From Siphonodentalium dalli (taxonomy: Eukaryota > Mollusca > Scaphopoda > Gadilida > Siphonodentaliidae), in the NCBI GenBank assembly GCA_032622095.1, contig CP136066.1, positions 188,208,716 through 188,272,715 of the forward strand: DNA of 64,000 bases, read 5' to 3'. The notes beneath the pieces are model-generated. The model worked only from the letters and a program-made list of their open reading frames with translations. It was not told where the DNA came from and did not search any database. Numbering within the stretch: position 1 is the stretch's first letter; each line of letters opens with the position of its first letter. Of the stretch, positions 1-12,284 are shown piece after piece. The translations under genes and the position numbers were made by a program.

Positions 1-183
1 TGCATTGGCCTAAAAAAAATCTTTTTTAAACACTTTTTACCATTTTTTCTTACATTCTTTAACAATTTTATAATTTTTAATGTGTTAAGCCAATGCATTC
101 TCTTATATATGCAAGGCGACCTATGGTCGACTCGCATATATAAGAGAATGCATTGGCACAGGGCCCTTCTGTTGGGTAAAGGG
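1..183 (+). mobile_element. Family A TTAA-flanked MITE, cut by window start
   Basis: This is the right part of an element matching the complete copy at 32700-33092. It contains the end of hairpin 1, the AT-rich spacer (about 12-92), hairpin 2 (about 96-164) and the terminus TGTTGGGTAAAGGG, followed by TTAA at 184-187. The loop reads GCGACCTATGGTCGAC. The left end is outside the window. The terminal CCC/GGG and TTAA duplication point to a non-autonomous piggyBac-like element. Confidence 0.85.
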
Positions 184-432
184 TTAATATAGACAAATAA
201 TATACTCAATCTTCAGTTTTGTCTTTTTCACAGAAAAATGCATATGTAATGCTCTAAATAATAGACTCCTTAACCAGAGCAGAATTATGGGTAACTTTTC
301 AGGATTTAATCGGAAAACTCTCAGTGAGAGCTGTCCGATGAATGGCAACAAGCCATATTTCCGACTAAATCCTGAAAAGTTACCCATAATTCTGCTCTGG
401 TTAAGGAGTCGATTACTTAGGGCATTACTGTA
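184..432. repeat. Duplicated segment, copy 1 (pairs with 12285-12509)
   Basis: From the TTAA onward (TATAGACAAATAATATA...), through a 3'-portion rich in T and A and then a family D palindrome, this segment matches 12285-12509. The two copies share an unusual CCAGAGC variant in the left arm of the D element. Similarity stops at the right end of the D element. The pair indicates a local duplication of a nested transposon block. Confidence 0.8.
245..430. mobile_element. Family D TA-flanked foldback MITE (deletion derivative)
   Basis: The arms converge on CTCTCAGTGAGAG near 320-331. The right arm is complete (GATGAATGGCAACAAGCC to GCATTACTG, then TA). The left arm lacks the segment from ATATGGCTTG to GGAAAG. 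The substitution giving CCAGAGC in the left arm is mirrored as GCTCTGG in the right arm. Confidence 0.85.
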
Positions 433-778
433 TGTAGTCTTGAAATCGGGTTTTAGTCGAGTTCGAAAACTAGATTTGTCTCATCCTTTTATGGCCCTTA
501 TTCTGTCTATTTTTAGCATTTTATGACCATTGTTTTAAAAACTTGAACAATTGTCAACCGATTAAATTCCTATCGAAATGTCGTCCAATCACAACAATAT
601 CACAATTATGTTATTTATTTTACTGTTCCTGGCCCTGACCTCAAATATGAGTGTTGAAGAGTACCATTGCAACAGGAAGAATGCAAGACACTGATAAAGC
701 ACTGTCTGGGTTTCCGATTACAGGCAGCTTCTATACCTTGTTGAAGATCCCTTCAACAGCACGAACAAATTCTGTGAG
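433..778. other. No gene or repeat recognised
   Basis: Unique-looking intronic sequence between two MITEs. The last 8 bases (771-778, TCTGTGAG) are the target-site duplication of the next element. Confidence 0.6.
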
Positions 779-1032
779 CAAGCCTTGAAATAGTGTGTCT
801 GTCATTTGCAGAATGAGGTCCCCAGAGGGTGAATTTAGTGATGCTACCCCACATAGCAGGCTAGTATCACCAAATTCACCCTCTGGGGACCTCATTCTGC
901 TGAGGTGTAAGCACAATGAGGTCCCCAGAGGGTGAATTTGGTGATGCTAGCCCGCTATGCGGGGTAGCATCACTAAATTCACCCTCTGGGGACCTCATTC
1001 TGCAAATGACAGACACACTATTTCAAGGCTTG
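779..1032. mobile_element. Family E hAT-like double-hairpin MITE, short form
   Basis: The termini CAAGCCTTGAAATAGTGTG and its inverse enclose two adjacent inverted units of AGAATGAGGTCCCCAGAGGG type. These are separated only by TGAGGTGTAAGCACAATG at about 900-917. A perfect 8-bp duplication, TCTGTGAG, flanks it (771-778 and 1033-1040), which is the hAT signature. No transposase coding is present. Open frames here are mirror images created by the palindromes. Confidence 0.88.
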
Positions 1033-1040
1033 TCTGTGAG

Positions 1041-2786
1041 AGTTTCTTCTCGCAGCTTTCTTGGAATACAGTTAATTTGGGGCAGCAAATGGGGAATCCT
1101 GACAATGCCGACTGTCTGTCAACGTGGCTCGGTTTGACCCATTGATCAGGGAATCCTTATAGTATACAATAGGCTTTTTACCCCCGCGTATCACAATTAC
1201 ACCGAAGAAGAAATTAATTACAAAATACTGGAAAATGAGATTTACTGAATTCTTAATATAATTTGTAGGATTGTATTTGGTTCTAATCTTTTTATGGTTT
1301 GGGAATCCCATCCTGATGAGTAGTGTCAGACCCTAACCAAATCACTTGTCATGAGAGCCTTGACACTTACAATGCCACTTCAATTCTAAAATGCTGAATT
1401 GCACTGTACAATGCCTTTTTACAGCATGCCTTTTACAGTTTCTTGTGATATATTCCTTTGATTTTGAGACTTATTTTGGTCTAATTAAGTGGAACGTATA
1501 TTGTGACTGCTATTAAAAGTATTATTAATTAATACAGCATTTTTGCTTGCATACAGAATGTAGTGACATTGATGTGTGTTGACTGAAATATTAAAAAAAA
1601 TTATTTGAGAACTGAAATGAGTTTTTTTAATAGAAATTTCACGCACACAAAAATTTTAATTATTGGAACAATTACCATTTTTGAGTTGAATGCCTAAATT
1701 ACTAGCTACAATTTTTTACTGCCGTGCTGTAACAAAGTGGATCAGTTTTCAACATGGCTTTGCGTGAAAGGGACAATTCATATTTAAAAGGTATCAAGGG
1801 AGTAGTTAATCCCATATAACAACAGAAAGTAATAGAAAATTCTACAAACAGAGCAATCGCTTTAGGAGCTACAAATATACATTTCAATTCACATTGTCCA
1901 CTCTATTTTAGGTAAATATTCAATGAAATCTGAACCAAAATCGCCTACTCAACAAGGATAAATCACAGAGTGTCCTTTTAATGTTGTTTGACTAGAGCTA
2001 GAATCATGAAAGCATAATCAAGTATAAAGCTAATGTTATGAGAAATATGATACCAATTGGTCACTACAAATCACCTATGGGTCAGTAAAGCTGCTTGGTC
2101 TAACAAGGGCAAATCAAATAACCAGGTATGCATTGTCATATGCACCTGTGGTATATTTCATGGATTGAGGTTATATTTCAGACCAATGGAGAAGGAGCCA
2201 TTGTTTATTAATTTATTTCTACATCGACACCTAGTGTTGGTTTTCATTTCAAGCCCTATTACCTCTGAACATAACATGTTTTGTTAACATCATCTCCACA
2301 GTGCATCTCGCATTGATCGATATTGAAATCGACTGGTTCCGATTCATATTCACATAATTCAATATTACTTGTGGGCCACCAGTCTAGTTTCAGGATATTG
2401 ATATCTGGTAGCAAGCGTTTCAAAGCGTTGAGTTTCACAGCAAAGTACAATGAACGGCAAGCCACATGCGTTGACACGGCGATGAGGCTGTTGCTCAAAT
2501 GGACGATGGTTGTTAGGGATCCCGGCCACAGATTGTTTCTAGCGCCAAATGACAAAAGTCACCTTTTTATAGAGAAAATCATCCATTAATTCTCCGGCTG
2601 CTTCATAGTTTATTTTTTAATTTGAAGTTTTATGGAATACCATCCAATCATCTCCCTTGCTATGACTCTTCCATGCATATTTCTTGTGTCATAGGTTTTA
2701 TTATCCAATAATCCATATGAGTTAATTGTCCAAATAAGGGAGACCATCATCAATAAAGTAACAACGACATTCATTTAAGGACATGC
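1041..2786. other. No gene or known repeat recognised
   Basis: AT-rich intronic sequence. A minus-strand open frame of 98 codons at 2259-2555 has slightly protein-like composition (ACRSLYFAVKLNALKRLLPD), but I recognise no family and see no splice context that would decide it. I do not call it a gene. Confidence 0.5.
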
Positions 2787-2790
2787 TAAA

Positions 2791-3020
2791 CCCTTTCTAT
2801 ACTAAGGCATCATTGATGAGTAGTTATCCCATAGTAAATGTCCCATAGGGAGCCTCGCATATATAAGAGAATGCACTGGCTTACAAGGTGAAGGTAAAAA
2901 TATTGTTAGGCCAATGTATAATCTTATATGTGCGAGGCTCCCTATGGGAGACACGCATATATGAGAATGCATTGGCACAGAGTTTTCGCAAAATTTCAGG
3001 AAGCTCCAGTCACGGAAGGG
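2791..3020. mobile_element. Chimeric TTAA MITE: family F left end, family B right end
   Basis: The left end reads CCCTTTCTATACTAAGG, then CATTGATGAGTAGTTATCCC and CATAGTAAATGT, which is the family F terminus and subterminal region. It then switches at CCCATAGGGAGCCTCGC into the family B hairpin cassette. It ends in a family B terminus (TTTCAGGAAGCTCCAGTCAC, then GGAAGGG) followed by TTAA (3021-3024). The left flank is TAAA, a degraded TTAA. The switch lies at a CCATAGG core that both families contain. Confidence 0.8.
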
Positions 3021-3024
3021 TTAA

Positions 3025-5480
3025 TCAAAGAGTTAAGAGGAAACAATGTTACAAGTATGCCTTATTTGGAAACTTAATCTTGGTTTTCGTGTATTTCAGA
3101 ATGACGGTACTAGTTGATGAATTTATGACAACTTATGACCATTTACTGCCAAATAAGTCAGCCCAATATTGATGGAGCATACTCATCGATCGTCGCGATG
3201 ATTAAAGCATTCGCGGGAGCGAGCAAGATCTACATTATGCTACAAGGATGGTTCCAATGTCTATTACTTGAGGTACTTCCAACGGCAGCATTCTTATGAC
3301 CTATGTACAAATAAGGAAATGACAACATTGGTACCGCTACTGTCACGGGCAAGATTTATCCTCAGAATTAGATTCGGTTAATTCAAACTGCTCAGCTAGA
3401 AAATACATCAATAGCTGCGTGATTGATTTGTTGTAATCGTAATTATAAATTTGATGAATTATCTCAATGCTTCGGTATGCAGCAACCGTTAGTTAAATTA
3501 GATTCAGTTAGTTTCTTCCATTTGTTGACCTGTTTGAACCTGACTGAGAGATGGAGGGAATCAGTCTAAAGTAACCAGAACTGATTTTAATCACCCAGTT
3601 TAGTCTCACCCTATAATTTATGATTTTAATCACCTAGTTTAGTCTCACACTATAACTTATAGACTAAATTATCATGTCGTGTTTTACCAGCTATTATTTA
3701 TGGGTAAAATAAATTTTAAATATTGGTATGGAGGGTTTTTCAGAAACTCTATCCCATCCATAGTCCATATAAGTTGAAAATTTGATAGAATTTAATATAG
3801 GTTTTTACAGAATTGGCTATTTGGTATTCACAAATGCTAAAACTACTTATTTTTGTTCAAATTTTGAGATTGAGTTGCATTTATATGTGACTCAAAGTGA
3901 CTTCATTTCCGGTACCCGATAATCTTTTCAAAATAAAATGTATTTAATTTTTTCTGCCAGGTGATAATAAATAATTTGATTCTTTATTAATAGTGTTTAA
4001 CTGGGAGTCCACCTGGTTAGATTCAGCCTTTTTTCAGACCAGGTCACTGCTTGAACTTTTCGATATTAAATCATGCCAAAGCCAAGTGAGATTGAACCAG
4101 CTGATGCGCTTATTAGACAGATGAAGAAAAATGTCAAAAGGAGGACATTCTCCGTGTATAACGTCAATGCGAACCATAGAGAATATCTCCCTTAAATTGA
4201 TAGGTTACACAAAACATGGCGGCCATAAAACAGCATTATGGGATTAAAAACTTCCGACAGATTTAACGCCAATACAAAGCACACAGACCTAAGTTAAACA
4301 CTGTATAATATCGTTAAATGGACACTTTTTGTTATCATTCTAAATCGTAGTCACCCCAAAAAAAGATATTAAAATCTCATATTTAATTTCTGATAGCTGT
4401 ATTCAGTTCAATTTGACTTGCTTAAGCTGGCTCTTTTGTAGTTGAAGACAGCCTGCCGCAAACAGAGGTAAACATCGACACAATGAGAGCGTTTGGATCT
4501 CTCGGGTGAAGGCAAACACGTTATGTGTAACTAGCATTGTCAACCACGGACTTCAGAGATTTGTGTGTTTATCCAACGCTAGAGTCAAATTAGCCCTATT
4601 GTATGAGGGGCTGTGCCTTTTGCTGTTTAGAAGATTAGCCTCAATGTGATTAGGGTCCCGATTACAAAATAGCCTTGTTTGCATTTGGTTTATTAGCGGT
4701 TGGATTTGAGCTGCTAATTTTTCCTTTTTGTACACTAATTGAGTGATTATTATATTTGAATGCTTCACTAACTGCCCCAGGTGATGCTAATGTCAGCTAA
4801 TATTGGAAAACCATATTTCATTCTTTCTTCCCCAATCTAATGAAATCTGGTGAAAATTCTCCAACTGGAAATAATTTTTTAACAATATAGATAACTGATT
4901 TCAGTACATTATTGATATTGTTTAGCACTTTTTTCATCTAACTCATTTCATCACATTTGCATTAAATTAAAGCATTTTTCCATGTAAATTGTTATAGAGA
5001 AATTAGAACACACTTTATGCAAGAAATGTTCGCATTTACGATAACAGTTAAATTGTTATAGTTGCATTTTTTTTAAAACCATTTTTATACTCACTGATGC
5101 TTTGATCGATAGTTTAAACTTGAGTCCATTCAATCATTTGTGAAGATGTTATTAAACTAACAAACAGCTTGAACTATTTTTGTGAGCATCCCTACATAAG
5201 AATGAATGGAGATCCATATAATGTTTCTATGCCTTTAAGGCCCTTTTTATGCTTATAATATAGATCTGCACATGCCTGCATACAAAAAATACATCAAGTC
5301 AGTTTTCTGTACTTTGTAAACTGAATGAGATAATGCATACAGGGTGGATTTAGTTTAAGTTCAATACCATGAATTTCCTTGTGTACTGCACCCGCATTGC
5401 AAATTCCATCTACCATATGACTATGAGCATCCGTACATATGAATGAATTAGTATCGGTAAGCTGTTTTTCTGCCTGTTTT
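3025..5480. other. No gene recognised; one short tandem duplication
   Basis: AT-rich intronic sequence. A 39-bp unit (TGATTTTAATCACCYAGTTT...) is repeated twice at 3582-3659. Nothing else with clear structure was seen. Confidence 0.55.
3582..3659 (+). repeat. 39-bp direct tandem duplication
   Basis: Two copies of a unit starting TGATTTTAATCAC, at 3582-3620 and 3621-3659, differ at a few positions. Confidence 0.8.
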
Positions 5481-5485
5481 TGTTC

Positions 5486-5576
5486 ATATCATCTGAACAT
5501 TTCTACAATTGAAGAATAGACCATTCCAATGTGTACTTCGAAACTGAGTGGGAGAATCTATTTAGTAGTAGATGAG
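5486..5576 (+). mobile_element. Family F MITE fragment (right arm only)
   Basis: This matches the family F right half: GAATAGACCATTCCAATGTG, then ACTGAGTGGGAGAATCTATT, then TAGTAGTAGATGAGTTGAA. The left arm and central palindrome are missing or too degraded to see. Confidence 0.65.
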
Positions 5577-5620
5577 TTGAATCACACAATTGTTTAATAC
5601 CAACTGAGAAGTACTTTGTA

Positions 5621-5853
5621 CAGTAATGCCCTAAATAATCAACTCCTTAACCACAGCAGAATTATGGGTAACTTTCAGGATTTAGTCAGAAATATGGCTT
5701 GTTGCCATTCATCGGAAAGCTCTTACTGACAACAACCCATATTTCAGTGAGAGCTTTCCGATGAATGGCAACAAGCCATATTTCCGACTAAATCCTGAAA
5801 AATTACCCATAATTATGCTGTGGTTAAGGAGTCGATTATTTAGGGCATTACTG
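5621..5853. mobile_element. Family D TA-flanked foldback MITE, extended centre
   Basis: TA (5619-5620 and 5854-5855) flanks inverted arms CAGTAATGCCCTAAATAATC ... TTTAGGGCATTACTG. The arms are about 100 bp. The centre carries about 30 extra bases (TACTGACAACAACCCATATTTCAG) compared with the usual 213-bp copies. It lies 45 bp after the family F fragment. Confidence 0.88.
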
Positions 5854-5855
5854 TA

Positions 5856-6796
5856 CTGCATTCACATTGCATATCCTATCTACCATCCGACGCCCCCTCA
5901 CCCTAATGACCTTGACCTAATAATATAGGAAGCAGATGTTTGAATTAGCACATCACTACAATAGAAACCTCAATGTTAATAAGAAAATTCATAAGATGCA
6001 ACAACATTGTGTAGGAAGGGAGATAATAGGAATTGTTGGACACCAGATACGTCCCCATACAACCTAGGCAATAAACCTATGATAACTCTCGTAGATTAAT
6101 GTAATATTGTTTCTCAGAAGTTTCGTGACTAAGGAAAACAGATACGGTTGACCGTACAAATTTGATGAGAAAATCGATGCCTTTTATGTTTATCCAAGCC
6201 CGGAAATGGGTGCTAGGGTCTGCTTGTTAGATGACTTATTCGAAACTATTAGCTGTGCAAACACAATAACGCAGAAACTCCGCAAAACCAATTTGTATGA
6301 GCGACTCTTTGGCTATGGAAGGGCCAAGCAGAGAGGGAATTTTTTAACACTATTAAGGTGTCGTAAATCTTAACTTGTCAAATCGTGATCCTATAAATTA
6401 ATTACTGCGTATCCATTCGGATCTGGTTGGTCGGCAAAGTTTATTCCGTTAATGCACTTTAAATAGGATCTTTCCATTTAGGTCGAGTGGTTTGCCGTCT
6501 TTTCGTTGAATAAATTCTGCATCTACTGATTCTATTCTGAAGCATTTTGATGATTGCTTTTCTTGTACAGTCTGCACAGAAATTCAAAATATCGTTTACA
6601 GACGTGCAAATTTATCAAAGTTGACAGACAAGGGAGGTAGCAATAATTTTGTGTTGGGGTTAGGACCAGATATATGGTTATTTGAATGATCAATTCCATT
6701 AGGGATGTAAATGTCCACAGAGACAAGCCCTAATTGTTCCATTTCAATAAACCAGGCAGAAGATGGCACAACCCCTTGACAGTCTAGTTCTGTGCC
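5856..6796. other. No gene or repeat recognised
   Basis: Intronic sequence with no clear repeat or coding signal. Open frames at its right edge run into the following MITE and are not convincing. Confidence 0.55.
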
Positions 6797-6944
6797 CAAG
6801 CCTTGAAATAGTGTGTCTGTCATTTGCAGAATGAGGTCCCCAGAGGGTGAATTTAGTGTTGCTATCCTGCATAGCATGCTATGGCCAAATTCACCCTCTG
6901 GGGACCTCATTCTGCAAATGACAGACACCCTATTTCAAGGCTTG
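6797..6944. mobile_element. Family E hAT-like MITE, single hairpin
   Basis: CAAGCCTTGAAATAGTGTG and its inverse bracket a single palindrome of the GAATGAGGTCCCCAGAGGG type, 148 bp in all. The 8-bp flanks are not identical (best alignment TTCTGTGC and TTATGTTC, 6 of 8), so the target duplication is decayed or ambiguous. Confidence 0.8.
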
Positions 6945-7150
6945 GTTATGTTCCCATGAGAAGAGATAGCTATACTTTATCATCTTCATTCTCTCACTGA
7001 CTTAGAATGATGCTTTCTGTTGTTTCAAAGATAGATGAAAGGAATAAGAATATTAATCGAGATATCAATGGGGACCAGAAATACCTTTTAACAGTATGTT
7101 ATACCAATATTGAAGACTTCTACCCCTAAAACTGAGCCGAATACATTTAG

Positions 7151-7392
7151 TCCTTTCATGACCGGAGCTGCGCTGGTGCAGCATTAAAGAGACTCTGTGC
7201 CAGTGCATTCTCATATATAAGCCTCGTATATAAGAGAATGCACTGGCTTACAAAAGTCAAAGTAAATATTGTTAGGCCAATGTATTCTCTTATATATGCG
7301 AGGCTCGATCCCTATGGGAGACTCGCATATATAAGAAAATGCATTGGCACAGGGTTTTTGCAAAATTTCAGGAAACTTCGGTCATCAAAAGG
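7151..7392. mobile_element. Family B TTAA-type MITE, decayed ends
   Basis: The left end is TCCTTTCATGACCGGAGCTG, followed by GCAGCATTAAAGA. Two hairpin cassettes (GCATTCTC...TATATAAG...GCACTGGC and GCCAATGTATTC...GCATTGGC) surround a spacer, CAAAAGTCAAAGTAAATATTG. The right end is TCAGGAAACTTCGGTCATCA, then AAAGG. The flanks are TTAG and TTCA rather than TTAA, so this is an older copy. Confidence 0.75.
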
Positions 7393-10278
7393 TTCAGGCA
7401 GGCGTGGGGTACCACTGTACTGAGTTTGTGTATCAACTCTGTTGTCAAAGGGTTACACACAAATGTCAGAAAATTCTTAGCCCAAGATGAGATAATTTAT
7501 TTTATAAACATTCCTATGTCACTGTTATCTTCATTTGATTCTATTAGAGGAAACGTGTTGCTTTTTTATATTTTATGATGAAGTTTGAAAATACACAAGC
7601 TGTGGCTTAACACTGTCTCGCAGTATGTAATCTCAGTGGGCCTACTCCTATCTGCTCCGAATGCTACAGAATCCACCCATGTTTCACCAGAGTTGGTAGA
7701 TAGAATCCACCACAACCCTGGGGTACCTATCTCATGGACTATGTTTCTTCAGTGTTAGTAGATAAATCCTGCCATAACTATGGTACCTATCTCAAGCCCT
7801 ATCTTAATCTTCTCCCCAGGACTCTGCAAACTGGATCTGAGTAACACATGTCATTTGAGCTCATAAAACAATATCACTGCTGATAGTTGAAACTCCTAGA
7901 CGATTTGTGGTGTGATTGCCAACGAAAACTGTGGGGTTCCCTAATATTTTATTTCTGCCAATTTTATGAGTTGGCAATCCTCACTGAATTCTCCCCATCC
8001 CCAAAACATTGAGTTACTCAATTGCTTTTTCTTCCTAACATCAGACTAATAGAAATTGATTTGAAGTTTTGAAGGACAGAGGAATTCATATGATCTGACT
8101 AAACACCAAAATTGTAATCCTTTAATAGCTGGATATTTTCTGGTACCTAGTTATTTGATTCCCATTCATTCATTTGCAGGACAAACATGAGCTTGTTTGT
8201 TATATTAGCATCTATACCAATCAATGAATCTGAACATCCAAGAAAAAGAAGAATATTAGACCATTACAAGGTAAAATATTAGATCCGATTCGGAGAATTA
8301 AATACAGGAAGGAATTGGTTAAAATTATCATAATAAATGCATTAAATTCAGTTATTTTCTGTAGCTATAAACAGAGTTTTTTTGTTTCACTTTCATAGTA
8401 AATTACTTTCAAATCCAAGGCAAATATACTATTCTTTTAATTATCTTTAAGATTCTAAAAAAAATTTCTTCAAACCAATCAATCAAAAAATGCCACCCTC
8501 AATTGTTCTATTCCCTGTCGAGTTTTTGTGTTTCTTGCATTTCGAGGTGCAAACGAAATAAACAATTTATAGGCCCCTCCGCAAAACCTCAAAGAATATT
8601 TTTAATTAGAAGAAATTCAGTCATCCCAAAAGCATTTTCTGCATAATAGTTATGCATAGTGCATCGTAATTATACCATTTCCATATCGGTTTAGGGTACA
8701 TGCCCTGTCAACATATGACTGAAAGCCTGAGGGATAGCTTCCATAAGAGCCCTCGTAGTCTCGCCTCTATAGAATACTACAATCATGGTCTTGGAGACGT
8801 CTTTAATAATGTAAACTGAATATATCAAAGTTTGACAGGTCTTCTCACTTCGATGCATACAGCCAGTTTGCAGCGCGAAAGCTGTTGCATTTTTCATGAG
8901 GAGGAAAAAACATGACATTTTCTACTTGAGATGGATATATATTTGAATAATGGTATTGACATATCATGCAACGTCAGTCCTTAAGAACATAAACGTTATT
9001 ACTTTGCATTGTTTAAGCCACGGAAATCCTCTTGATAATAGACCTAACTCGTCCAAACACATACACCCCGAAGCCCTGACGCAGCGGAATGCAATGAAGG
9101 TAGGTGACCCTGAAACATGAGCTCGATCACCGTGTATATATTAACACAAAGACGAATACAAATCGAGCACTTTTATATTTACGCCTATTTTATTTGTCAA
9201 CTCATTTCTTCTAAATTGTTTTTGAAGAGTTTACTCAATATTGCTAGATATCGTGTATGCATTTCGTAATGTTTGTCCATTTAGTCAGAAATGTTTACTC
9301 ATTTCTTCGAGTGTTATATTATCTCAATAAAGAATAAAAATTTGGTACTTTCATAATGTTGATCTATTTTGTCAGAACCTTGACAACTCCAATATCAGCA
9401 TTTGGAGAGTTTACTCAAATTATATGAATTTAATAATACGGTCCACTTTGACAGAATCTCAACTCATTTCTGCAGCATTTTCAATATCAATGTTTTGTAA
9501 GGAGTCTGGACATGTAATTAATAAAATTTACCCATTAATTTTGTCATAAATAATAATAACTATTAATAGCATAACTTTCTTGACATTTTTTTATGTATGC
9601 TGACACTGCTTATGTTGAAAATATTAGCATTTACATGGTTCATTATCGTGTCAAACGTATGTTTAATCATTGTATATTCTTTGAATGAGCATCTCTCCAA
9701 AAAAAAATTGTCATCTCTGACAAAATAAGTCAGTCACATTTCAAATTTATCATAATCACCATGCAATCATGTGACCCTGTATGAAAATGGAACCGGTGCT
9801 AAATTTCATATGTCAACATAGTTTGCTCCCTGGTATTTATATCAATGGTTATTTTTGTCCCTGCAAGGGAAGAGTTAAACTAATTTCCCAATTTAACTGA
9901 GTGTCATATCACATTATGGTGCTCTATATAACACTACCTCCAATGGTTACAGGATAGAGCTAGCAAAAACTAATGGTGTAAATTAAGCCGAAACATATGG
10001 TTTTGAGGCATAAATCATCACTGTGCCAACAGTTTATATAAATTTTATTACACATAGACCATGTGTCATCACTCCCAAGTGTAATTTAACTGTCCATGTC
10101 CTTTTCCCAACTTTATAGTTCCTCATTGTTTCATCCCAACCAACAATAACCCTTTCCATGTCATTTCACTTTTAAAATGTGAAGTGTCTACTAAAGGACT
10201 GAAACTCTGTTGATAATATATATTAGAATAAAATCAGACAATTTTTTGAACTTTATGCCGATGTTCTTGACATTAAGA
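7393..10278. other. No gene recognised; diverged internal repeats only
   Basis: AT-rich intron. At 7660-7800 there is a diverged direct duplication around GGTAGATAGAATCC...GGTACCTATCTCA. At 9180-9480 phrases such as GAGTTTACTCAA and ACTCATTTCT recur loosely. Neither is a clear element. Confidence 0.5.
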
Positions 10279-10282
10279 TTAA

Positions 10283-10751
10283 AGGTACTCAACCCGATAA
10301 AACTCCTCTCAATTACTATTTCAATGGCTTCGGGGGTCAAAAATATTTGATTCGAGTCGAGGAAGTCACCCATCAAAGCTCAGATTTGTTAGATATCGAT
10401 TTTAGAAATCTATTATTTTTCATTATCGGGAATACTATCTGGCCCAGAACTCCGTCAAAATTGCGTTAAAATTACCACTTGATTTTAGAGTTATTCATCC
10501 TTGTCTGTTTGAATAGATTTGGAGTACACATCCAGAGCAGATTACGGCAGTTATTGGTACTCATCTCGAGAACATAACAAATTTGAAAAATCAATATCTA
10601 ATAACTCTGAGCTTTGTTTGATGGGTTCCTCGACTCGAATCAAATATTTTTTACCCCCAAAGCCAAAGAAATAGTAATATAGGACCCTCTGATCGGATTG
10701 TTGTTGTTGGAATCTGTTGAGATGGGGACCCTCTTTACGGGTTGAGTACCT
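10283..10751. mobile_element. Family H TTAA-flanked element, 469 bp
   Basis: TTAA (10279-10282 and 10752-10755) flanks inverted termini AGGTACTCAACCCG ... CGGGTTGAGTACCT. Internal arms around GATTCGAGTCGAGGAA (about 10350) are inverted near 10640 (TTCCTCGACTCGAATC), so it is also a foldback. A second, more diverged copy is at 29944-30373. No transposase is present. Confidence 0.8.
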
Positions 10752-10755
10752 TTAA

Positions 10756-11295
10756 CAATATTTACATCTTCTCAAGGGTGTTTCATCTTTCACAAAATTT
10801 CTAACTGTTTTAAAATTTCAACCCTGCATTCACTTGTTTTCCATTAGTGACCTTGCTGCATCAAAACTTATAAATATTTTGTGTTGCAAAACATTTAAAA
10901 AATACTGTCAGTATCCACTTTAAAAGGATGTTATTTAATACATCAATTTTGAATTCGAAATCATTTAAATTATTATGAGTATCAGCGCTTTAAAATTGGA
11001 GATTTTAACACATTGGTACACCTTCAAGTATGAAATTCCCATCTCTTTGGAACTGATATTTCCTGCACACAACAGACTGTCAACTAGTATAAAATAGATT
11101 GCTCAGCGCAGTGACCCTATATAAGACAGACTGTTTAGTCCATGTTAGTTACATTTCCATATCCATGGGTGGGCTGATTTTCCCTTGGAGATGGCTTGAT
11201 GCTGACGTATTGTCCACTCTCCTTGCTCTTCCTGATCAATCTACTGTTAATTCGTCAGCTGGTGGCCCTGGCTCTATCAGTTTTTATTAAATTAA
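10756..11295. other. No gene or repeat recognised
   Basis: AT-rich intronic sequence without a recognisable feature. A short plus-strand open frame at 11099-11290 has no recognised homology. Confidence 0.5.
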
Positions 11296-11539
11296 CCCAG
11301 GCATTGTGATGGATACGCATCATCCTGGGTGCCGTATTGTATCTGATTTGGTCCATTGTTCCGATCGGGACTCCGGCCCAAACATTTTGATGGATACATA
11401 TCATCATGGGTGCCATGCATTATCTGATTTGGTCTTTTGTTCTGATCAGGACTCCAGCCCAAACGTTGTGCATGATACATATCTACAAGGCTGTCATGTT
11501 ATATATCTGATTCAACCTATTATTTTGATCAGAATTCAG
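11296..11539 (+). repeat. 81-bp minisatellite, three units
   Basis: Units start at 11296, 11377 and 11458 with lengths 81, 81 and 82. Each contains GATGGATACRYATCATC, TATCTGATTTGGTC and GATCRGGACTCC blocks, and the third is the most diverged. Because 81 is a multiple of three, both strands show repeat-like open frames, but no coding context supports a protein. Confidence 0.88.
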
Positions 11540-11888
11540 CCCAACTTTTAGCCTAAAGGCATGTATCACCTTGTTGCATTTTGATGACTGATTCCATGGA
11601 TCATATAGGTCCAGTGGTTTCTGGTGGATAAAATAATGAATACGAATCGAAGACACCTATCTGGAAACACTTCTATCAATTAATATTTATTTTATTTAGA
11701 TTTTTTTCTAGTATAATACATACAACCATTTGGGACAGTTTTACAGGCTATATTTAGAACAGTAACTTCAGGCACATTCGAAGCATAGCGACAGGAAGAA
11801 CTATATCTTGATAACACTCTCCATCACGGCAAACTACCATTTTGATTCAGGTATATATTTTGCACGAATAAACCAAATTATTATGCCT
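11540..11888. other. No gene or repeat recognised
   Basis: Intronic sequence between the minisatellite and the next MITE, with nothing recognised in it. Confidence 0.5.
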
Positions 11889-11892
11889 TTAA

Positions 11893-12284
11893 CCCTTTAC
11901 CCAACAGAAGGGCCCTGTGCCAATGCATTCTCTTATATATGCGAGTCGACCATAGGTCGCCTCGCATATATAAGAGAATGCATTGGCTTAACACATTAAA
12001 AATTATAAAATTGTTAAAGAATGTAAGAAAAAATGGTAAAAAGTGTTAAAAAAAGATTTTTTTTAGGCCAATGCATTCTCTTATATATGCGATGCGACCT
12101 ATGGTCGACTCGCATATATAAGAGAATGCATTGGCACAGGGCATAACTGTAACTATCACAATGTGGTCAAGGAGCCGGTTCCAATGATATCCATATTTGT
12201 ATGGTTCTATTGAGACAGACCGAAGATATTTTAGGCTGTTGAAGCTTTATTTGGCCGGTTTTGGCCGGATTGTTGGGTAAAGGG
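11893..12284 (-). mobile_element. Family A TTAA-flanked MITE, complete, 392 bp
   Basis: TTAA (11889-11892 and 12285-12288) flanks CCCTTTACCCAACA ... TGTTGGGTAAAGGG. Two 69-bp palindromes (11919-11987 and 12067-12135) are inverted copies of each other around an AT-rich spacer. The asymmetric arm, with GGTCAAGGAGCCGG and GGCCGGTTTTGGCCGG, is on the right here, the opposite of 32700-33092. It lies beside a flank shared with position 184 onward, where the family A element is in the other orientation. Confidence 0.93.

Noticed and set aside
2259-2555. 98-codon minus-strand frame with protein-like composition
   Set aside because: I recognise no family, and the overlapping plus strand is also open. 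A protein search with a clear hit would be needed to call it.
11292-11551. Repeat-containing open frames on both strands that look like a repetitive protein
   Set aside because: They result from an 81-bp minisatellite whose period is a multiple of three. There is no start context or continuation.
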